A stretch of 50,053 bases of DNA from Desulfurococcales archaeon (GCA_009903825.1 WYEN01000116.1:1-50053), one strand, 5' to 3'. Positions 23,031 to 32,463 are shown, counted from the stretch's first letter. The notes: a model not told the origin generated them from the letters alone. Numbers and translations are program-made.

Positions 23031-24866
23031 TTGAGAATACTATTAATACATGCTGAAGAGTTCAGTTACAAAGCTAGAGAGCCTGCACTAGAGATCCGTG
23101 AGGAAGATGTTCCTATGGAGAATAAATTCTCTAATATCATAGTCGCGTTTATAACAGTTGAGAAAGATGATTATAAAGATCCTTCTATAATTGAGAGAGC
23201 AGCCTCAGAGATCAAGAGACATCATGATACTGTAGGCTCATCAGCAGTATTATTATATCCGTATGCTCATTTATCCTCTGAACTTGCCTCTCCAAAAGAT
23301 GCTATATCTATATTAAGAAGACTTGGTGAAGAGCTTGAGAAGTCTGGCGTAAAAGTTTTCAGAGCGCCATTTGGATGGTATAAAGAGTTTAATCTTAAAA
23401 ACTATGGTCATCCTCTTGCAGAGCTTTCGAGAACTATAAAACCTGAGGAGAGGAGGAGACAGATTGTTCAGAAAAGTTTTCTTATACTAGATCTAGATGG
23501 TCAACTATATGATCCTTATCAATATGATTATAAAGATCCTTATCTGAAAGCTCTTGTCGAGAAAGAGGTTTTTAAGAGAGAACTTGAGAAGACGAGACCT
23601 AGAGGAGCTGAGTATATGGAGAAATTTGGTTTTGAATGGGAGAAGTATTCTGATCATGGCCACATGAGATATGAGCCTCATGCAGCAACAATCTTAGAGG
23701 TCGTCTCAGAATATTCTTGGAAAGTTGTCAACTCATTAGGTATTCCAGTGTTTCGGGTCAAAGGCACTAACATGTTTGATCTTAATGTTCCTGCAGTCAA
23801 AGAACATGCTGATCTATTTGGAGACAGACTTTACGAGGTCTCTATGGAGGGATCCTCTTTAGTAATGAGATACGCCGCCTGTCATCAACAATTTGCTATT
23901 TTAAAAGACTGGGTGATCAGTTATAAAGATCTTCCTATGGGAATGTTTGAAGTTGCTGACAGCTATAGATATGAACAGAGAGGAGAGCTTATTCTAGGAT
24001 TTAGATTGAGAAGATTCTTTATGCCAGATCTTCATATATTAACCAGAGATCTTGAGGAGGCCAAGAGAATAGGTCTTCTAGTCAGAGACAAGATTTTTGA
24101 AGAGGCTAAGAAGCTTGGCAGAGATTATGTTGCTATAATAAATGTGACAAAAAGATTCTTGGAGGAAGAGATTGAGTATCTCAGAGAGCTTGTGAGAAGA
24201 GACGGCAGACCGGCTCTTATAACTGTTGTTCCTGACGACATATATTATTGGGTTATAAATATCGAGTATAACATAATAGATTCTGCTGGAAAACCTAGAG
24301 AGATAGCTACTTTTCAGATAGATGTTGGCAATGCAAAAAGGTTCGGCATTAAATATGTTGATGAAAACGGGGTTGAGAGACATCCAATCATTATTCACAC
24401 AGCTATCATAGGCAGTCTAGAGAGATATATATACATGTTGTTTGACACTGCAGCATTAAAAGAGAGAGAAGGTCTCACACCATCACTACCATTCTGGGCA
24501 TCTCCTATTCAGATAAGAATTATTCCTGTGTCTAAAAGCTATCTTGATCATGCTGAGAAGATCTATAGGGCAATAGCTGAGAGAGGCTACAGAGTTGATA
24601 TAGATGATCGTGATGAGACGCTTGCTAAAAAAATGAGAGATGCTGGAATAGAATGGGTCTACTACACAGTCTTCATAGGCGAGAGAGAAGTGGCTACAGA
24701 CACTATAACTGTTAGAGAAAGAGAGAGCGGCATTCAGAGAACTTATAAACTAGAGGAGTTTCTAAAGATCCTTGAAGAGAAACAGAATGATTATCCAAAG
24801 ACTGATCTGGGCATGCCTCATCTATTAAGCAAGAGACCTTCGCTACCATATCTGAAGACCGTATGA
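23031..24866 (+). CDS. thrS: Threonyl-tRNA synthetase, archaeal type
   Basis: This 611-residue class II synthetase charges tRNA-Thr. Residues 1-140 are the archaeal editing domain, related to D-aminoacyl-tRNA deacylase (MRILLIHAEEFSYKAREPAL.., GSSAVLLYPYAHLSSELASP). The catalytic core has RYAACHQQF with the zinc Cys, MGMFEVADSYRYEQRGELIL, FMPDLHIL with a zinc His, and PIIIHTAIIGSLERYIYML (motif 3 region with the last zinc His). The anticodon-binding domain starts at IRIIPVSKSYLDHAEKIYRA. The start codon is TTG at 23031, after GGCTGAG. Editing and catalytic halves are in one chain, unlike the split pairs of some Crenarchaeota. Confidence 0.95.
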   Translation: MRILLIHAEEFSYKAREPALEIREEDVPMENKFSNIIVAFITVEKDDYKDPSIIERAASEIKRHHDTVGSSAVLLYPYAHLSSELASPKDAISILRRLGEELEKSGVKVFRAPFGWYKEFNLKNYGHPLAELSRTIKPEERRRQIVQKSFLILDLDGQLYDPYQYDYKDPYLKALVEKEVFKRELEKTRPRGAEYMEKFGFEWEKYSDHGHMRYEPHAATILEVVSEYSWKVVNSLGIPVFRVKGTNMFDLNVPAVKEHADLFGDRLYEVSMEGSSLVMRYAACHQQFAILKDWVISYKDLPMGMFEVADSYRYEQRGELILGFRLRRFFMPDLHILTRDLEEAKRIGLLVRDKIFEEAKKLGRDYVAIINVTKRFLEEEIEYLRELVRRDGRPALITVVPDDIYYWVINIEYNIIDSAGKPREIATFQIDVGNAKRFGIKYVDENGVERHPIIIHTAIIGSLERYIYMLFDTAALKEREGLTPSLPFWASPIQIRIIPVSKSYLDHAEKIYRAIAERGYRVDIDDRDETLAKKMRDAGIEWVYYTVFIGEREVATDTITVRERESGIQRTYKLEEFLKILEEKQNDYPKTDLGMPHLLSKRPSLPYLKTV

Positions 24867-24966
24867 TCAGAGGAGGTTCATCCGATCATTATTCACACGG
24901 CGAGCGGTCATCATCTGAAATAAATTATTGCTCTGATAAATATAAGTTATTTGATGAGACGTTTCT

Positions 24967-25422
24967 ATGAGAAAGATCAAGGCTATAAATATTGAGATAT
25001 CAAGTATAGCTCACGCGACAGAAGATCCTGAGAAAGTCTTAATAGCGATCTTAAATATACTGCCAGAAGATCTTAGGGGAATTATTAGAGAGAGAATTGA
25101 GTATACAGACACATATGGTCATTACAAAGATCCTATAAGGATCTATAGAATAAAAATTGAGAATAATGATGCTGAGAAAATCCTCTCATATATATTGAAT
25201 AGATTAAGCAGCTCAGAAAAAGAGATCCTTCTTCTCTCATTAGAAGATAGATACGATCCTTCGACAAGAAAATTATTCATAAGATTATCTAAACAAGATG
25301 CATATAAAGGAGAGGTAAGCATAGGCTTTGATGATGATATAATAAGAATAGCTGTTGGAATATCAGGAGCAAAAAATATTAAAGATCTTGATAATTATCT
25401 GAGAAGTCTTATCAAAAAGTGA
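24967..25422 (+). CDS. COG1325 RNA-binding protein, exosome-associated
   Basis: This 151-residue protein matches the archaeal PF01877/COG1325 family: AINIEISSIAHATEDPEKVL, then IEYTDTYGHYKDPIRIYRIK, SYILNRLSSSEKEILLLSLE and a C-terminal beta region. COG1325 proteins were predicted exosome or RNA-processing factors because their genes lie beside rnp3, rnp2 and exosome genes, which is also the case here. It starts an operon with the two RNase P protein genes, 7 bases before the next. Confidence 0.82.
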   Translation: MRKIKAINIEISSIAHATEDPEKVLIAILNILPEDLRGIIRERIEYTDTYGHYKDPIRIYRIKIENNDAEKILSYILNRLSSSEKEILLLSLEDRYDPSTRKLFIRLSKQDAYKGEVSIGFDDDIIRIAVGISGAKNIKDLDNYLRSLIKK

Positions 25423-25429
25423 GTATAAG

Positions 25430-26059
25430 ATGATTCGTTGGGCAGATCTTTATATAGAGAGACTTGATGAAAACATGATAGAGTTTATCTCGAGAAATAG
25501 AATACGAGTTGTAGGTCTTAAAGACGAGATTTTTGACGCTTATAATAATCTTCTGAGAGAGAGAGATCTTATAACAATAAAAAGATTATATATAGAGGAT
25601 GCAGACCAGATCAGTCATAAAATCAAGGATCTAATAGTTTTCAGACCTTTAGACAAGAATTCTATGAGAAGAGGAGGAAAGATCCGTTTGACATTCACGA
25701 TATTAATAGACGAGGAGAATTATGAATATTGTTCTGACGAACAGATCGAGGCTATGAGAGGAGGATCAGCGTCTCTAGAGATTCTTGCGAGACCATTATT
25801 AGATGAAGAGTTGTTCCCTAGATATCTAAGATATATAAAATATTGTGTGAGAAAAGCTTTGATAAATGGTGTTGACGTAATATTATCATCTGGAGCGAGA
25901 AGATTTGAAGAACTTTTCTCACCAGGCTCTATGAGATTGTTAGAGAGATATATAACTGGCGTAAGAGGATCTCTCACATACTCGTGGTATACTCTTCTAG
26001 AGAGATGGAACAAAAAATTTGTTGAGGAGATGATTATTGAAAAAAGAGAGAAAACCTAG
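25430..26059 (+). CDS. rnp3: RNase P protein component 3 (Rpp30)
   Basis: This 209-residue protein is called Rpp30 from its order in the operon and its own sequence. It begins IRWADLYIERLDENMIEFIS, and its C-terminal part KALINGVDVILSSGARRFEE, LFSPGSMRLLERYITG and SLTYSWYTLLERW matches the end of the TIM-barrel Rpp30 fold (the conserved SSGA turn and the later S/P-x-x-L segment). The central part is divergent. Rpp30 pairs with Pop5 to activate the catalytic domain of RNase P RNA in 5' tRNA maturation. The Pop5 gene follows and overlaps it by 23 bases. Confidence 0.75.
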   Translation: MIRWADLYIERLDENMIEFISRNRIRVVGLKDEIFDAYNNLLRERDLITIKRLYIEDADQISHKIKDLIVFRPLDKNSMRRGGKIRLTFTILIDEENYEYCSDEQIEAMRGGSASLEILARPLLDEELFPRYLRYIKYCVRKALINGVDVILSSGARRFEELFSPGSMRLLERYITGVRGSLTYSWYTLLERWNKKFVEEMIIEKREKT

Positions 26060-26384
26060 AAAAAGATATCTAGTATTCAAATTATACACCATAGGAGGAT
26101 CTCCTGATTTCGAGACTTTCAGAAGCTTTCTAGATGATTATATGAGAAGATTTCTAGGACTCTCAGGACTTATCGATAGCAGAGTGAAGCTGATAAGATA
26201 TGATCAGGAGACTAGATATGGGATAATAAGAATAATATCTACAGACATAGACACAGTATTACTGGCGTTCACAAGAATAAGAGATATAAAAGACACACCA
26301 GCATCATTTATACCTCTCAGATTGACAGGAAATCTGAGCAGAGCATTAAAATATATCAAGAGATATGAGAAGAGAATACAATAA
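26037..26384 (+). CDS. rnp2: RNase P protein component 2 (Pop5)
   Basis: This 115-residue protein is the archaeal Pop5: basic start ERKPRKRYLVFKLY, the helix around FRSFLDDYMRRFLGLSGLID, YDQETRYGIIRI (the conserved strand), and the C-terminal FTRIRDIKDTPASFIPLRLTG with LSRALKYI. It folds as an RRM-like alpha/beta sandwich and works as a heterodimer with Rpp30 in RNase P. The start is TTG at 26037, 7 bases after GGAG, inside the end of rnp3. The 5S rRNA gene follows 33 bases later. Confidence 0.85.
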   Translation: MKKERKPRKRYLVFKLYTIGGSPDFETFRSFLDDYMRRFLGLSGLIDSRVKLIRYDQETRYGIIRIISTDIDTVLLAFTRIRDIKDTPASFIPLRLTGNLSRALKYIKRYEKRIQ

Positions 26385-26417
26385 AATTTAAAAGCTGAGA
26401 AAATCAACATTATAAAT

Positions 26418-26542
26418 GGCCGACCCGGCCATAGCGGCCGGGCAACACCCGGACTCATATCGAACCCGGAAGTTAAGCCGGCCGCGTTGTCAAGGCTGTG
26501 AGGTCCGCAAGGACTCGCAGCCTTGGCAAGCCGGGATCGGCC
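26418..26542 (+). rRNA. rrf: 5S ribosomal RNA
   Basis: About 125 GC-rich bases in an AT-rich setting have the 5S layout: terminal helix GGCCGA/TCGGCC, loop with CCCGGACTCATATCGAACCC, GAAGTTAAGCCGGCC (the conserved GAAGUUAAGC box), and the helix GCTGTGAGGTCCGCAAGGAC followed by TCGCAGCC. Ends are approximate to a base or two. No 16S or 23S gene is in the window, as usual for Crenarchaeota. A TATA-like AAATTTAAAA lies about 27 bases upstream, and the inverted repeat CTCTTC...GAAGAG (26542-26560) just after the gene may serve end processing. Confidence 0.95.
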
Positions 26543-26688
26543 TCTTCAGATTTAGAAGAGATTTCTATAGATTTATACAGTTGATAGGGTCATCTATTTA
26601 TTTGATATCATAGATAATCTAATTTATATTCAAAAATTTTGTATATATGCTTAAATATTTGAAATAAACATATTATACTGGTGATGTT

Positions 26689-27000
26689 ATGGCGAAAGAG
26701 AGCGTTGTAATAGATCAAGATGCATGTATAAGCTGTGGAGCATGTGTTGCTGTGTGTCCTGGGCAGGCTCTGGAGCTTGATGAAAATGGGAAGGCACGTC
26801 TGATATGGGATAAATGTACCAGCGATTTTGAATGTGTGAAGGTATGTCCTGTGAATTGTATATGGCAGAGTTCTCAGGCACCTGAGTCTGCCAAGTCGAA
26901 AGCCGGCTGGTATAGATTATCTGGGCCGTTATCAGGTGATCTGAAGAAAGAGTTTGAGGAGTGGAAGAGTCAATACGGAATCAAGTGGTCTCCTATTTAA
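26689..27000 (+). CDS. Ferredoxin with two iron-sulphur cluster motifs
   Basis: This 103-residue protein carries a classical [4Fe-4S] motif CISCGACVAVCP (Cys 13, 16, 19, 23) and a second set CTSDFECVKVCPVNC (Cys 43, 49, 53, 57) whose spacing C-x5-C-x3-C-x3-C is a common crenarchaeal variant. It should be a cytoplasmic low-potential electron carrier. GGTGAT (26680-26685) stands 3 bases before the ATG. It is monocistronic, followed by several T tracts. Confidence 0.9.
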   Translation: MAKESVVIDQDACISCGACVAVCPGQALELDENGKARLIWDKCTSDFECVKVCPVNCIWQSSQAPESAKSKAGWYRLSGPLSGDLKKEFEEWKSQYGIKWSPI

Positions 27001-27003
27001 AAA

Positions 27004-27055
27004 GTTTTTTATACCTATTTTTTTAAAGAGTTATTTTTTATACAAGCTTTTTTAA
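27004..27055 (+). terminator. Poly-T terminator region after ferredoxin
   Basis: Four T runs of six to seven bases occur in the 65 bases between the ferredoxin stop and thyX, ideal for archaeal polymerase termination. They also sit upstream of thyX, so its promoter must lie within the same AT-rich stretch (TTTTTTATAC at 27034-27043 could be the TATA box). Confidence 0.55.
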
Positions 27056-27065
27056 TGTGGATATA

Positions 27066-27932
27066 ATGCTTCCTAGAGTAAGAGTCATAAGCTATACAGA
27101 GGATGGGGATCGTCTCGTAGCAATATCTTCGAAAAGATCTTTGTCTTCTAAAGATATTGAAGAGATCGATTCTAAGATGAGTGATGAAGAAGTTGATATA
27201 TGGATTAGAGAGACTTTGAAAAGAGGTCATCTATCTCCATGGGAACATTCTGTATACACCTTCGAGATCGTATGTTCAAGAGTATGTAGTCATCAGCTTG
27301 TTAGACATAGGATCGCCTCGTACACACAGCTTTCTCAGAGATATAATGACAAGCTTCTACAGCCTGAGGATCCTGGCTATTGGAGAGATCTTGCTGAGAG
27401 ATTGTTAAACAGGTCTTCCAAAGATCTTGAGAAGATCTCAGATATATTTTTTATAGATCCTGACTGGGATCTTGATACAAAATATTTTACAGCATATCAA
27501 TATGCTAAAGCAGTTGAATCATACTGGGATCTTAGGAGAAGAGGTTTAGAACGTGAGGAGGCTAGATATATTCTTCCACAGGCTATTGCAACAAAGATCG
27601 TGGTGACTATGAATGCAAGAGAGATACTACATTTCCTAGGGCTTAGAATGTGTACACATGCTCAGAAAGAGATCAGACTTGTCGCATGGATGTTAAGAGA
27701 CGAGCTCATAAAGATCCATCCGAGACTATTTAGATACGCAGGTCCATACTGTCTTCTTGATAATAATCTTCATACCAAAAATGTGCAGACTCTCGAAGAG
27801 TTCATCAGTGAAGAATCGATCATATCTATAGATAGATGTAGAGAGATGATCCCTAGAGAAGGGATCAGAAATTGTGTTAAATACTCATTGAATGAACACA
27901 TAAGATTCAGAGAGATCTCTAGAAACAGATAA
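27066..27932 (+). CDS. thyX: FAD-dependent thymidylate synthase ThyX
   Basis: This 288-residue flavoprotein makes dTMP from dUMP using methylene-folate or pterin and NAD(P)H. The signature RHRxxSxxxxSxRY is present as RHRIASYTQLSQRY, preceded by the substrate-binding GHLSPWEHSVYTFEI. The ILPQAIATKIVVTMNAREIL and LRMCTHAQKEIR segments complete the active site. ATG 27066 is chosen because GTGG (27057-27060) lies 5 bases upstream; a GTG at 27057 is part of that Shine-Dalgarno. It converges with rpiA with no base between the two stops. Confidence 0.96.
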   Translation: MLPRVRVISYTEDGDRLVAISSKRSLSSKDIEEIDSKMSDEEVDIWIRETLKRGHLSPWEHSVYTFEIVCSRVCSHQLVRHRIASYTQLSQRYNDKLLQPEDPGYWRDLAERLLNRSSKDLEKISDIFFIDPDWDLDTKYFTAYQYAKAVESYWDLRRRGLEREEARYILPQAIATKIVVTMNAREILHFLGLRMCTHAQKEIRLVAWMLRDELIKIHPRLFRYAGPYCLLDNNLHTKNVQTLEEFISEESIISIDRCREMIPREGIRNCVKYSLNEHIRFREISRNR

Positions 27933-28640
27933 TTATTTAAGACGTAAGATCCTTCCGCCAGCTTCTCCTATAAAGATCTTATAGTCTTTATATGGGAATA
28001 TTCCTGTTGCGACAACTCCTTCAACAGATCTTATCATAAGATCTGTTTTCTCAGGATCTTTTATAGGCTCTCTCAATATTATGTCAGCAATAAAATTTCC
28101 ATTATCACTAATCACAGGTCCTAGTTTTCCGCCTCCAGTTCTGATCTTTATCTCTAGACCCATCATTTTTAATCTGTTTCTCACATAATTATATGCGTAG
28201 GGGACTATCTCTATAGGTAGAAATCCTTTTTCACCTAAGAAGCTCACTAGTTTTGTCTCGTCAGCAATTATTATCTTAAGATCTGAGCTATACATAACGA
28301 TCTTCTCTCTAAATAATGCTCCTCCACCACCTTTCAAAAGATTTCCATCACGATCAATCTCATCAGCACTATCTACATAAAGATCTATTCTCTCAGGCGA
28401 GAAAAGATCTTCTATACATCTCGCTCCTCTGTTTCTCAAGGCTATTGAGGTGTCTATGCTAGTTGATATAAAACATTTTTTTCTCAAAAGATCTTGTGGA
28501 AGCTCCTCAATAAAGATCTTTACGGTGCCTCCGCTTCCAAGACCTATCGTCTCAGGCTTTTCATCTTCAATGATCTTAAGCACCTCTCTTGAGACAGCTC
28601 TTCTCATTCTCATGATCTCTTCTTCAGAATATTTCTTCAT
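27933..28640 (-). CDS. rpiA: Ribose-5-phosphate isomerase A
   Basis: This 235-residue enzyme interconverts ribose 5-phosphate and ribulose 5-phosphate. Motifs are TIGLGSGGTVKIFIEEL (phosphate loop), LYVDSADEID with the catalytic Asp, LLKGGGGALFREKI with the catalytic Lys/Glu environment, and GGGKLGPVISDNGNFIADI. Length is normal. The ATG lies about 30 bases after a TATA-like region shared with the divergent hel308 promoter. Confidence 0.95.
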   Translation of the reverse strand: MKKYSEEEIMRMRRAVSREVLKIIEDEKPETIGLGSGGTVKIFIEELPQDLLRKKCFISTSIDTSIALRNRGARCIEDLFSPERIDLYVDSADEIDRDGNLLKGGGGALFREKIVMYSSDLKIIIADETKLVSFLGEKGFLPIEIVPYAYNYVRNRLKMMGLEIKIRTGGGKLGPVISDNGNFIADIILREPIKDPEKTDLMIRSVEGVVATGIFPYKDYKIFIGEAGGRILRLK

Positions 28641-28710
28641 AAAGATCTCCTATGAATATTAGTGGTAGAAGTTATATAATTGTTAAGACAAAGCTTTTTC
28701 AGAGAAGAAT

Positions 28711-30897
28711 GTGAGTGAGATGAGTAGAGAAGGAGAATGTCCTAGACAGCCTGTCGACATAGATCTTGTTCCTATGCCTCAGAAGATAAAAGATCTTTTG
28801 AGAGAGAGATATAAATATCTCACTCCTCCACAGGCGGAGGCTGTATCAAGAGGACTTTTCAAAAACAGGAATATCATTGTCTCAACACCTACTGCAAGTG
28901 GTAAAAGTCTCATAGCTTATATGGCTCTTATGAATGTTTTTCTCAACGGCTTCAAAGGAATATATACTACCCCCTTAAAAGCTCTTGCAACTGAGAAATA
29001 CGAAGATCTTATAGATCATTTCAGAGGTTTAGGAGCTAAAATAGGTATAAGCACAGGTGATTATGATAGTCCAAGTGAAGATCTTAAGAGATATGATGTT
29101 TTAGTGACAACATATGAGAGACTTGATGCAATAATGAGACAGAGACCTTCATGGCTTAGAGATGTTAGCGCAATAGTTGTTGATGAGATCCATGTCTTAG
29201 GTGATGACGAGAGAGGACCTGTCATTGAGATGATCCTTTCCAGAGCTCTTAAAAACAGCTGGCAAATAATTGGTTTGAGCGCCACAATAGGAAATCCAGA
29301 GGACATAGGCGGATGGCTTAACGCTGAGACTATAGAATGCGACTGGAGACCTGTGCCACTGATCCAGGGGTATTATGATAAGAAGAAGAGCAAAATATTT
29401 TTTGAGAACGGCTCTCAAGAAGATGTTGCAGGAGATCTTATAAGTCACTCAGTCTCTAAAGCTGTTAGAGACGACTATCAGATCCTTGTTTTTAAACAGT
29501 CTAGAAGAGATGTTGAGAATACTGCTTCTAAAATTGCTTCTGAGATGAGTCTTTTGTTAAGTAGATATAGTGGCAAAACTAAAGAGCTTATAGATCTTTT
29601 GAATGAGAATGTCTCCTCAAGGATAGAGAGAGAGTTGTTATCAAAACTGTTTCTGAGAGGAGTATCATTTCATCATGCAGGTCTCTCTCCTGAGGCTAGG
29701 AAAATTATTGAGAAAGGTTTTAGAGAGAAGATCCTTAGAATAGTTGTTGCAACACCTACTTTAGCTGCTGGAGTGAATCTTCCTGCCAGAAGAGTAATAA
29801 TATACACACATCGTTATGAGAAAGGTTATTACGAGCCTATATCAATATTAGAGTATAAACAGATGGCTGGAAGAGCCGGAAGGCCTCAGTATGATCCTTA
29901 TGGAGAAGTTGTGATCGCAGACATGGATCCCGACACAGCAGTGAGATATATAAGCTCTAGACCTGAGGATATCTACTCAGCATTGAACAATGAGAGAGCT
30001 CTGAGAATACATATACTGGCTCTGCTCGCCTCAGGTTATGCTCATGATGTTAATAGCATAATAGATTTCATGATGAACACATTCTATTCTTATAAGAATA
30101 TGAGAGAGATTGCGACAAAATCTTTCTGGAAAAGATCTGTGGGAAGAATCCTTAGACTTTTATCAAGTTATGAGATGATCATTGTTAAAGACGATAGCTA
30201 TATAGAGGCGACGAGACTAGGAAGATTAGTATCTAGTCTATACATCGATCCTTTGACGGCCGTGAGAACATTTGATATTTTAAGAGACTCTGACACCGCC
30301 GGAGTCGACGAGCTATTTTATCTTCATCTGATAACATTGACACCTGATTTTCTCAGAAACATAACTCGTAGAATTAAGAAAGAAGTTCTTGCCACAGAAG
30401 TCTATGAGATGCTTGACAGAGGAATGATACCTCTGGTTCCAGATGATCTTGATGAAGATCTTTATATGACAGGCTATGTATATGCTAAGGCTCTCAACAT
30501 GTGGATCGAGGAGTATGATGAAGACAGTATAATGTCTAAAACAAATATTCAGCTGGGAGATCTGAGGGTTGCCATTGAGACTGCGACATGGATCTCATAT
30601 GCATTATCAAAAGTGTTGGCTGAGACAGAGTTTAAGAGATATTCAAAGATATTTGATGAGCTTTCTAAAAGACTTGAGACAGGAGTCAAGAGAGAGTTGT
30701 TAGAGCTTGTTCAGTTGAGAGGTATCGGCAGGGTTAGAGCGAGAGCATTATATAATCATGGAGTGAGAAATATTGAGGATCTTAAGAGATTATCATTGTC
30801 ACAGATACTTTCTATAGAGAGTATTCATAAAGGTGTTGTAAAAGAATTATGTGAACAAATTAGCGACGCAAGATTCTGTAGAGAATTCTCTTCATGA
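28711..30897 (+). CDS. hel308: Hel308-type DNA helicase
   Basis: This 728-residue superfamily 2 helicase unwinds forked DNA in archaeal replication restart and repair. Motif Q is YLTPPQAEAV, motif I TPTASGKSL, Ia TTPLKALATEKYEDL, motif II VDEIH, motif III GLSATIGNP, then VATPTLAAGVNLPARRVIIY and YKQMAGRAGRP (motifs V and VI). A winged helix and ratchet domain follow, and the C-terminus has the helix-hairpin-helix LVQLRGIGRVRARALYNHG. The GTG at 28711 or the ATG at 28720 (4 bases after GTGAG) is the start. Its TGA stop is shared palindromically with livF on the other strand. Confidence 0.93.
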   Translation: MSEMSREGECPRQPVDIDLVPMPQKIKDLLRERYKYLTPPQAEAVSRGLFKNRNIIVSTPTASGKSLIAYMALMNVFLNGFKGIYTTPLKALATEKYEDLIDHFRGLGAKIGISTGDYDSPSEDLKRYDVLVTTYERLDAIMRQRPSWLRDVSAIVVDEIHVLGDDERGPVIEMILSRALKNSWQIIGLSATIGNPEDIGGWLNAETIECDWRPVPLIQGYYDKKKSKIFFENGSQEDVAGDLISHSVSKAVRDDYQILVFKQSRRDVENTASKIASEMSLLLSRYSGKTKELIDLLNENVSSRIERELLSKLFLRGVSFHHAGLSPEARKIIEKGFREKILRIVVATPTLAAGVNLPARRVIIYTHRYEKGYYEPISILEYKQMAGRAGRPQYDPYGEVVIADMDPDTAVRYISSRPEDIYSALNNERALRIHILALLASGYAHDVNSIIDFMMNTFYSYKNMREIATKSFWKRSVGRILRLLSSYEMIIVKDDSYIEATRLGRLVSSLYIDPLTAVRTFDILRDSDTAGVDELFYLHLITLTPDFLRNITRRIKKEVLATEVYEMLDRGMIPLVPDDLDEDLYMTGYVYAKALNMWIEEYDEDSIMSKTNIQLGDLRVAIETATWISYALSKVLAETEFKRYSKIFDELSKRLETGVKRELLELVQLRGIGRVRARALYNHGVRNIEDLKRLSLSQILSIESIHKGVVKELCEQISDARFCREFSS

Positions 30898-31605
30898 GAT
30901 CCCTAGATACAACTTAGAAAACTCTGGATGTCTAAGAAGCTCCTGAGGATCTCCTTCATATCTTATTGAGCCGCTCACCAGTAGATACGCTTTGTCTCCT
31001 ATCTGAAGAGCTCTTGCAGCATGTTGCTCTACTAATACTATTGTGAGCTTAGCCTCGTCTCTTAATCTCACTACTGTCTCAAGAACTTTCTTAACAATCT
31101 TCGGGGCAAGATCTGTTGTCACCTCATCTAAAAGCATCACTTCAGGCTTTCTCATCAGGCCCAGGCCTATGGCAAGCATTCTTCTCTCACCACCACTTAA
31201 TGTTCCGGCTCTTCTAGATCTGAACTCTTTTAACACTGGAAACATAGAGTACACATATTCTAATCTGTCAAGCAGCTCATTTTCTGAGAGAAAATATCCT
31301 GAGAGCCTTAGATTCTCCTCTACAGTCAGATTTGAGAATATGTTCCCCATCTGAGGCACATATGCTATCCCCATTCTAGCAATTGAGTATGGCGGCATCC
31401 CGTTTAATCTTCTGTTTTTGAAGACTACTTCTCCAGAATGAATAGTTGCTACGCCTGTTATAGTGTTAAGTAGAGTGGTTTTTCCAGCACCGTTAGGACC
31501 TACGACGACAGTGATCTTTTTGTCTTCAGCTGAGAAGTTTATATTGAATAAGACCCTTAGATCTCCATAGCCTGAGAAGATCTTTTTAGTATATAATATG
31601 GGCAT
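30892..31605 (-). CDS. livF: Branched-chain amino acid-type ABC transporter ATPase LivF
   Basis: This 237-residue ATPase has Walker A GPNGAGKTT, the LivF-type Q-loop IAYVPQMGNIFSNLTVEENL, signature LSGGERRM, Walker B VMLLDEVTTDLAP and switch LVEQHA. ATG 31605 follows GGTG by 5 bases; GTG 31614 is the alternative but coincides with the end of that Shine-Dalgarno. It is the last gene of the livJ-livG-livF operon and overlaps hel308 by 6 bases tail to tail. Confidence 0.9.
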   Translation of the reverse strand: MPILYTKKIFSGYGDLRVLFNINFSAEDKKITVVVGPNGAGKTTLLNTITGVATIHSGEVVFKNRRLNGMPPYSIARMGIAYVPQMGNIFSNLTVEENLRLSGYFLSENELLDRLEYVYSMFPVLKEFRSRRAGTLSGGERRMLAIGLGLMRKPEVMLLDEVTTDLAPKIVKKVLETVVRLRDEAKLTIVLVEQHAARALQIGDKAYLLVSGSIRYEGDPQELLRHPEFSKLYLGIS

Positions 31606-31614
31606 GTTAAACAC

Positions 31615-32403
31615 CTATCCGATATATACTTCTATCACCTGTGGATTATTAATCACGCTATTAGGATCTCCCTCAGCAATAACTCTTCCTCTATCCATAG
31701 CATATACATAATCTACAAAGGGTATGGCAATATCAATTCTATGTTCAATAATTAGAAAGCTCAAGTCTGTAGTCTCTCTAAGTCTTCTAATCTGTTTAAA
31801 TATATCATTTGCATAAGCAGGATCTGTTCCACCGATAGGCTCATCCAGTATTATAAGTTTTGCTCCAGTAGCCAATGCTCTTGCAAGTTCAAGCATCTTA
31901 AGCTGTCCTGCGCCAAGACTTTTAGCCTCAAGATCCCAATATTTGTCTAGGCCGACATCTTTTAATATTTTAAATGCTTTCTCAATATTCTCCTCTTCTT
32001 CTCTACCCCATAACTTTTTAAAAGGTGCATAAAAAGGATTCTCACCACGATTCCTGAGAGAGATCAAGACATTGTCTAACACTGTCAATGAGAGAAAAGG
32101 CTGTGGAATCTGAAATGTTCTTGCCATGCCTAATCTAAACCTCTCGTGAGAAGGTTTATCAGTTATATCTATTGCAACGCCTTTTCCATAAGGATCAAAC
32201 AATATCCTCCCCTCATCAGGACGAAGAACACCTGTACATAAATTCACGAAAGTAGTTTTTCCAGCACCATTAGGACCTATGATAAGCGTCATCTTATTTC
32301 TCCACACCTTAATATTCGCCTTGTTAACAGCGACAAGACCTCCGAATCTCTTCGTAAGATCTCTTGACTCTAAAATAACCCCAGGATCTATAGTCAAAGA
32401 CAT
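31615..32403 (-). CDS. livG: Branched-chain amino acid-type ABC transporter ATPase LivG
   Basis: This 262-residue ATPase pairs with LivF. Walker A is GPNGAGKTT, followed by TGVLRPDEGRILFD; MARTFQIPQPFLSLTVLDNV is the LivG Q-loop; the signature reads SLGAGQLKM, a normal LivG variant; Walker B is LIILDEPIGGTDPA and the switch IIEHRID. GGTG lies 5 bases ahead of the ATG. Its TAG stop directly precedes the livF Shine-Dalgarno. Confidence 0.92.
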   Translation of the reverse strand: MSLTIDPGVILESRDLTKRFGGLVAVNKANIKVWRNKMTLIIGPNGAGKTTFVNLCTGVLRPDEGRILFDPYGKGVAIDITDKPSHERFRLGMARTFQIPQPFLSLTVLDNVLISLRNRGENPFYAPFKKLWGREEEENIEKAFKILKDVGLDKYWDLEAKSLGAGQLKMLELARALATGAKLIILDEPIGGTDPAYANDIFKQIRRLRETTDLSFLIIEHRIDIAIPFVDYVYAMDRGRVIAEGDPNSVINNPQVIEVYIG

Positions 32404-32463
32404 TTAAACACCCAACAATTAATGTGTATCAAATATAAAAAAGAATTTATTTATTCAAATTAT

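Noticed and set aside
24878-24901. Short copy of an internal thrS segment just after the thrS stop (21 of 23 bases match 24380-24403)
   Set aside because: Too short to separate from chance in a sequence of this length, and no surrounding similarity.
26416-26613. Reading frame starting in the 5S rRNA
   Set aside because: It is the 5S gene itself; the arginine-rich translation only mirrors its GC content.
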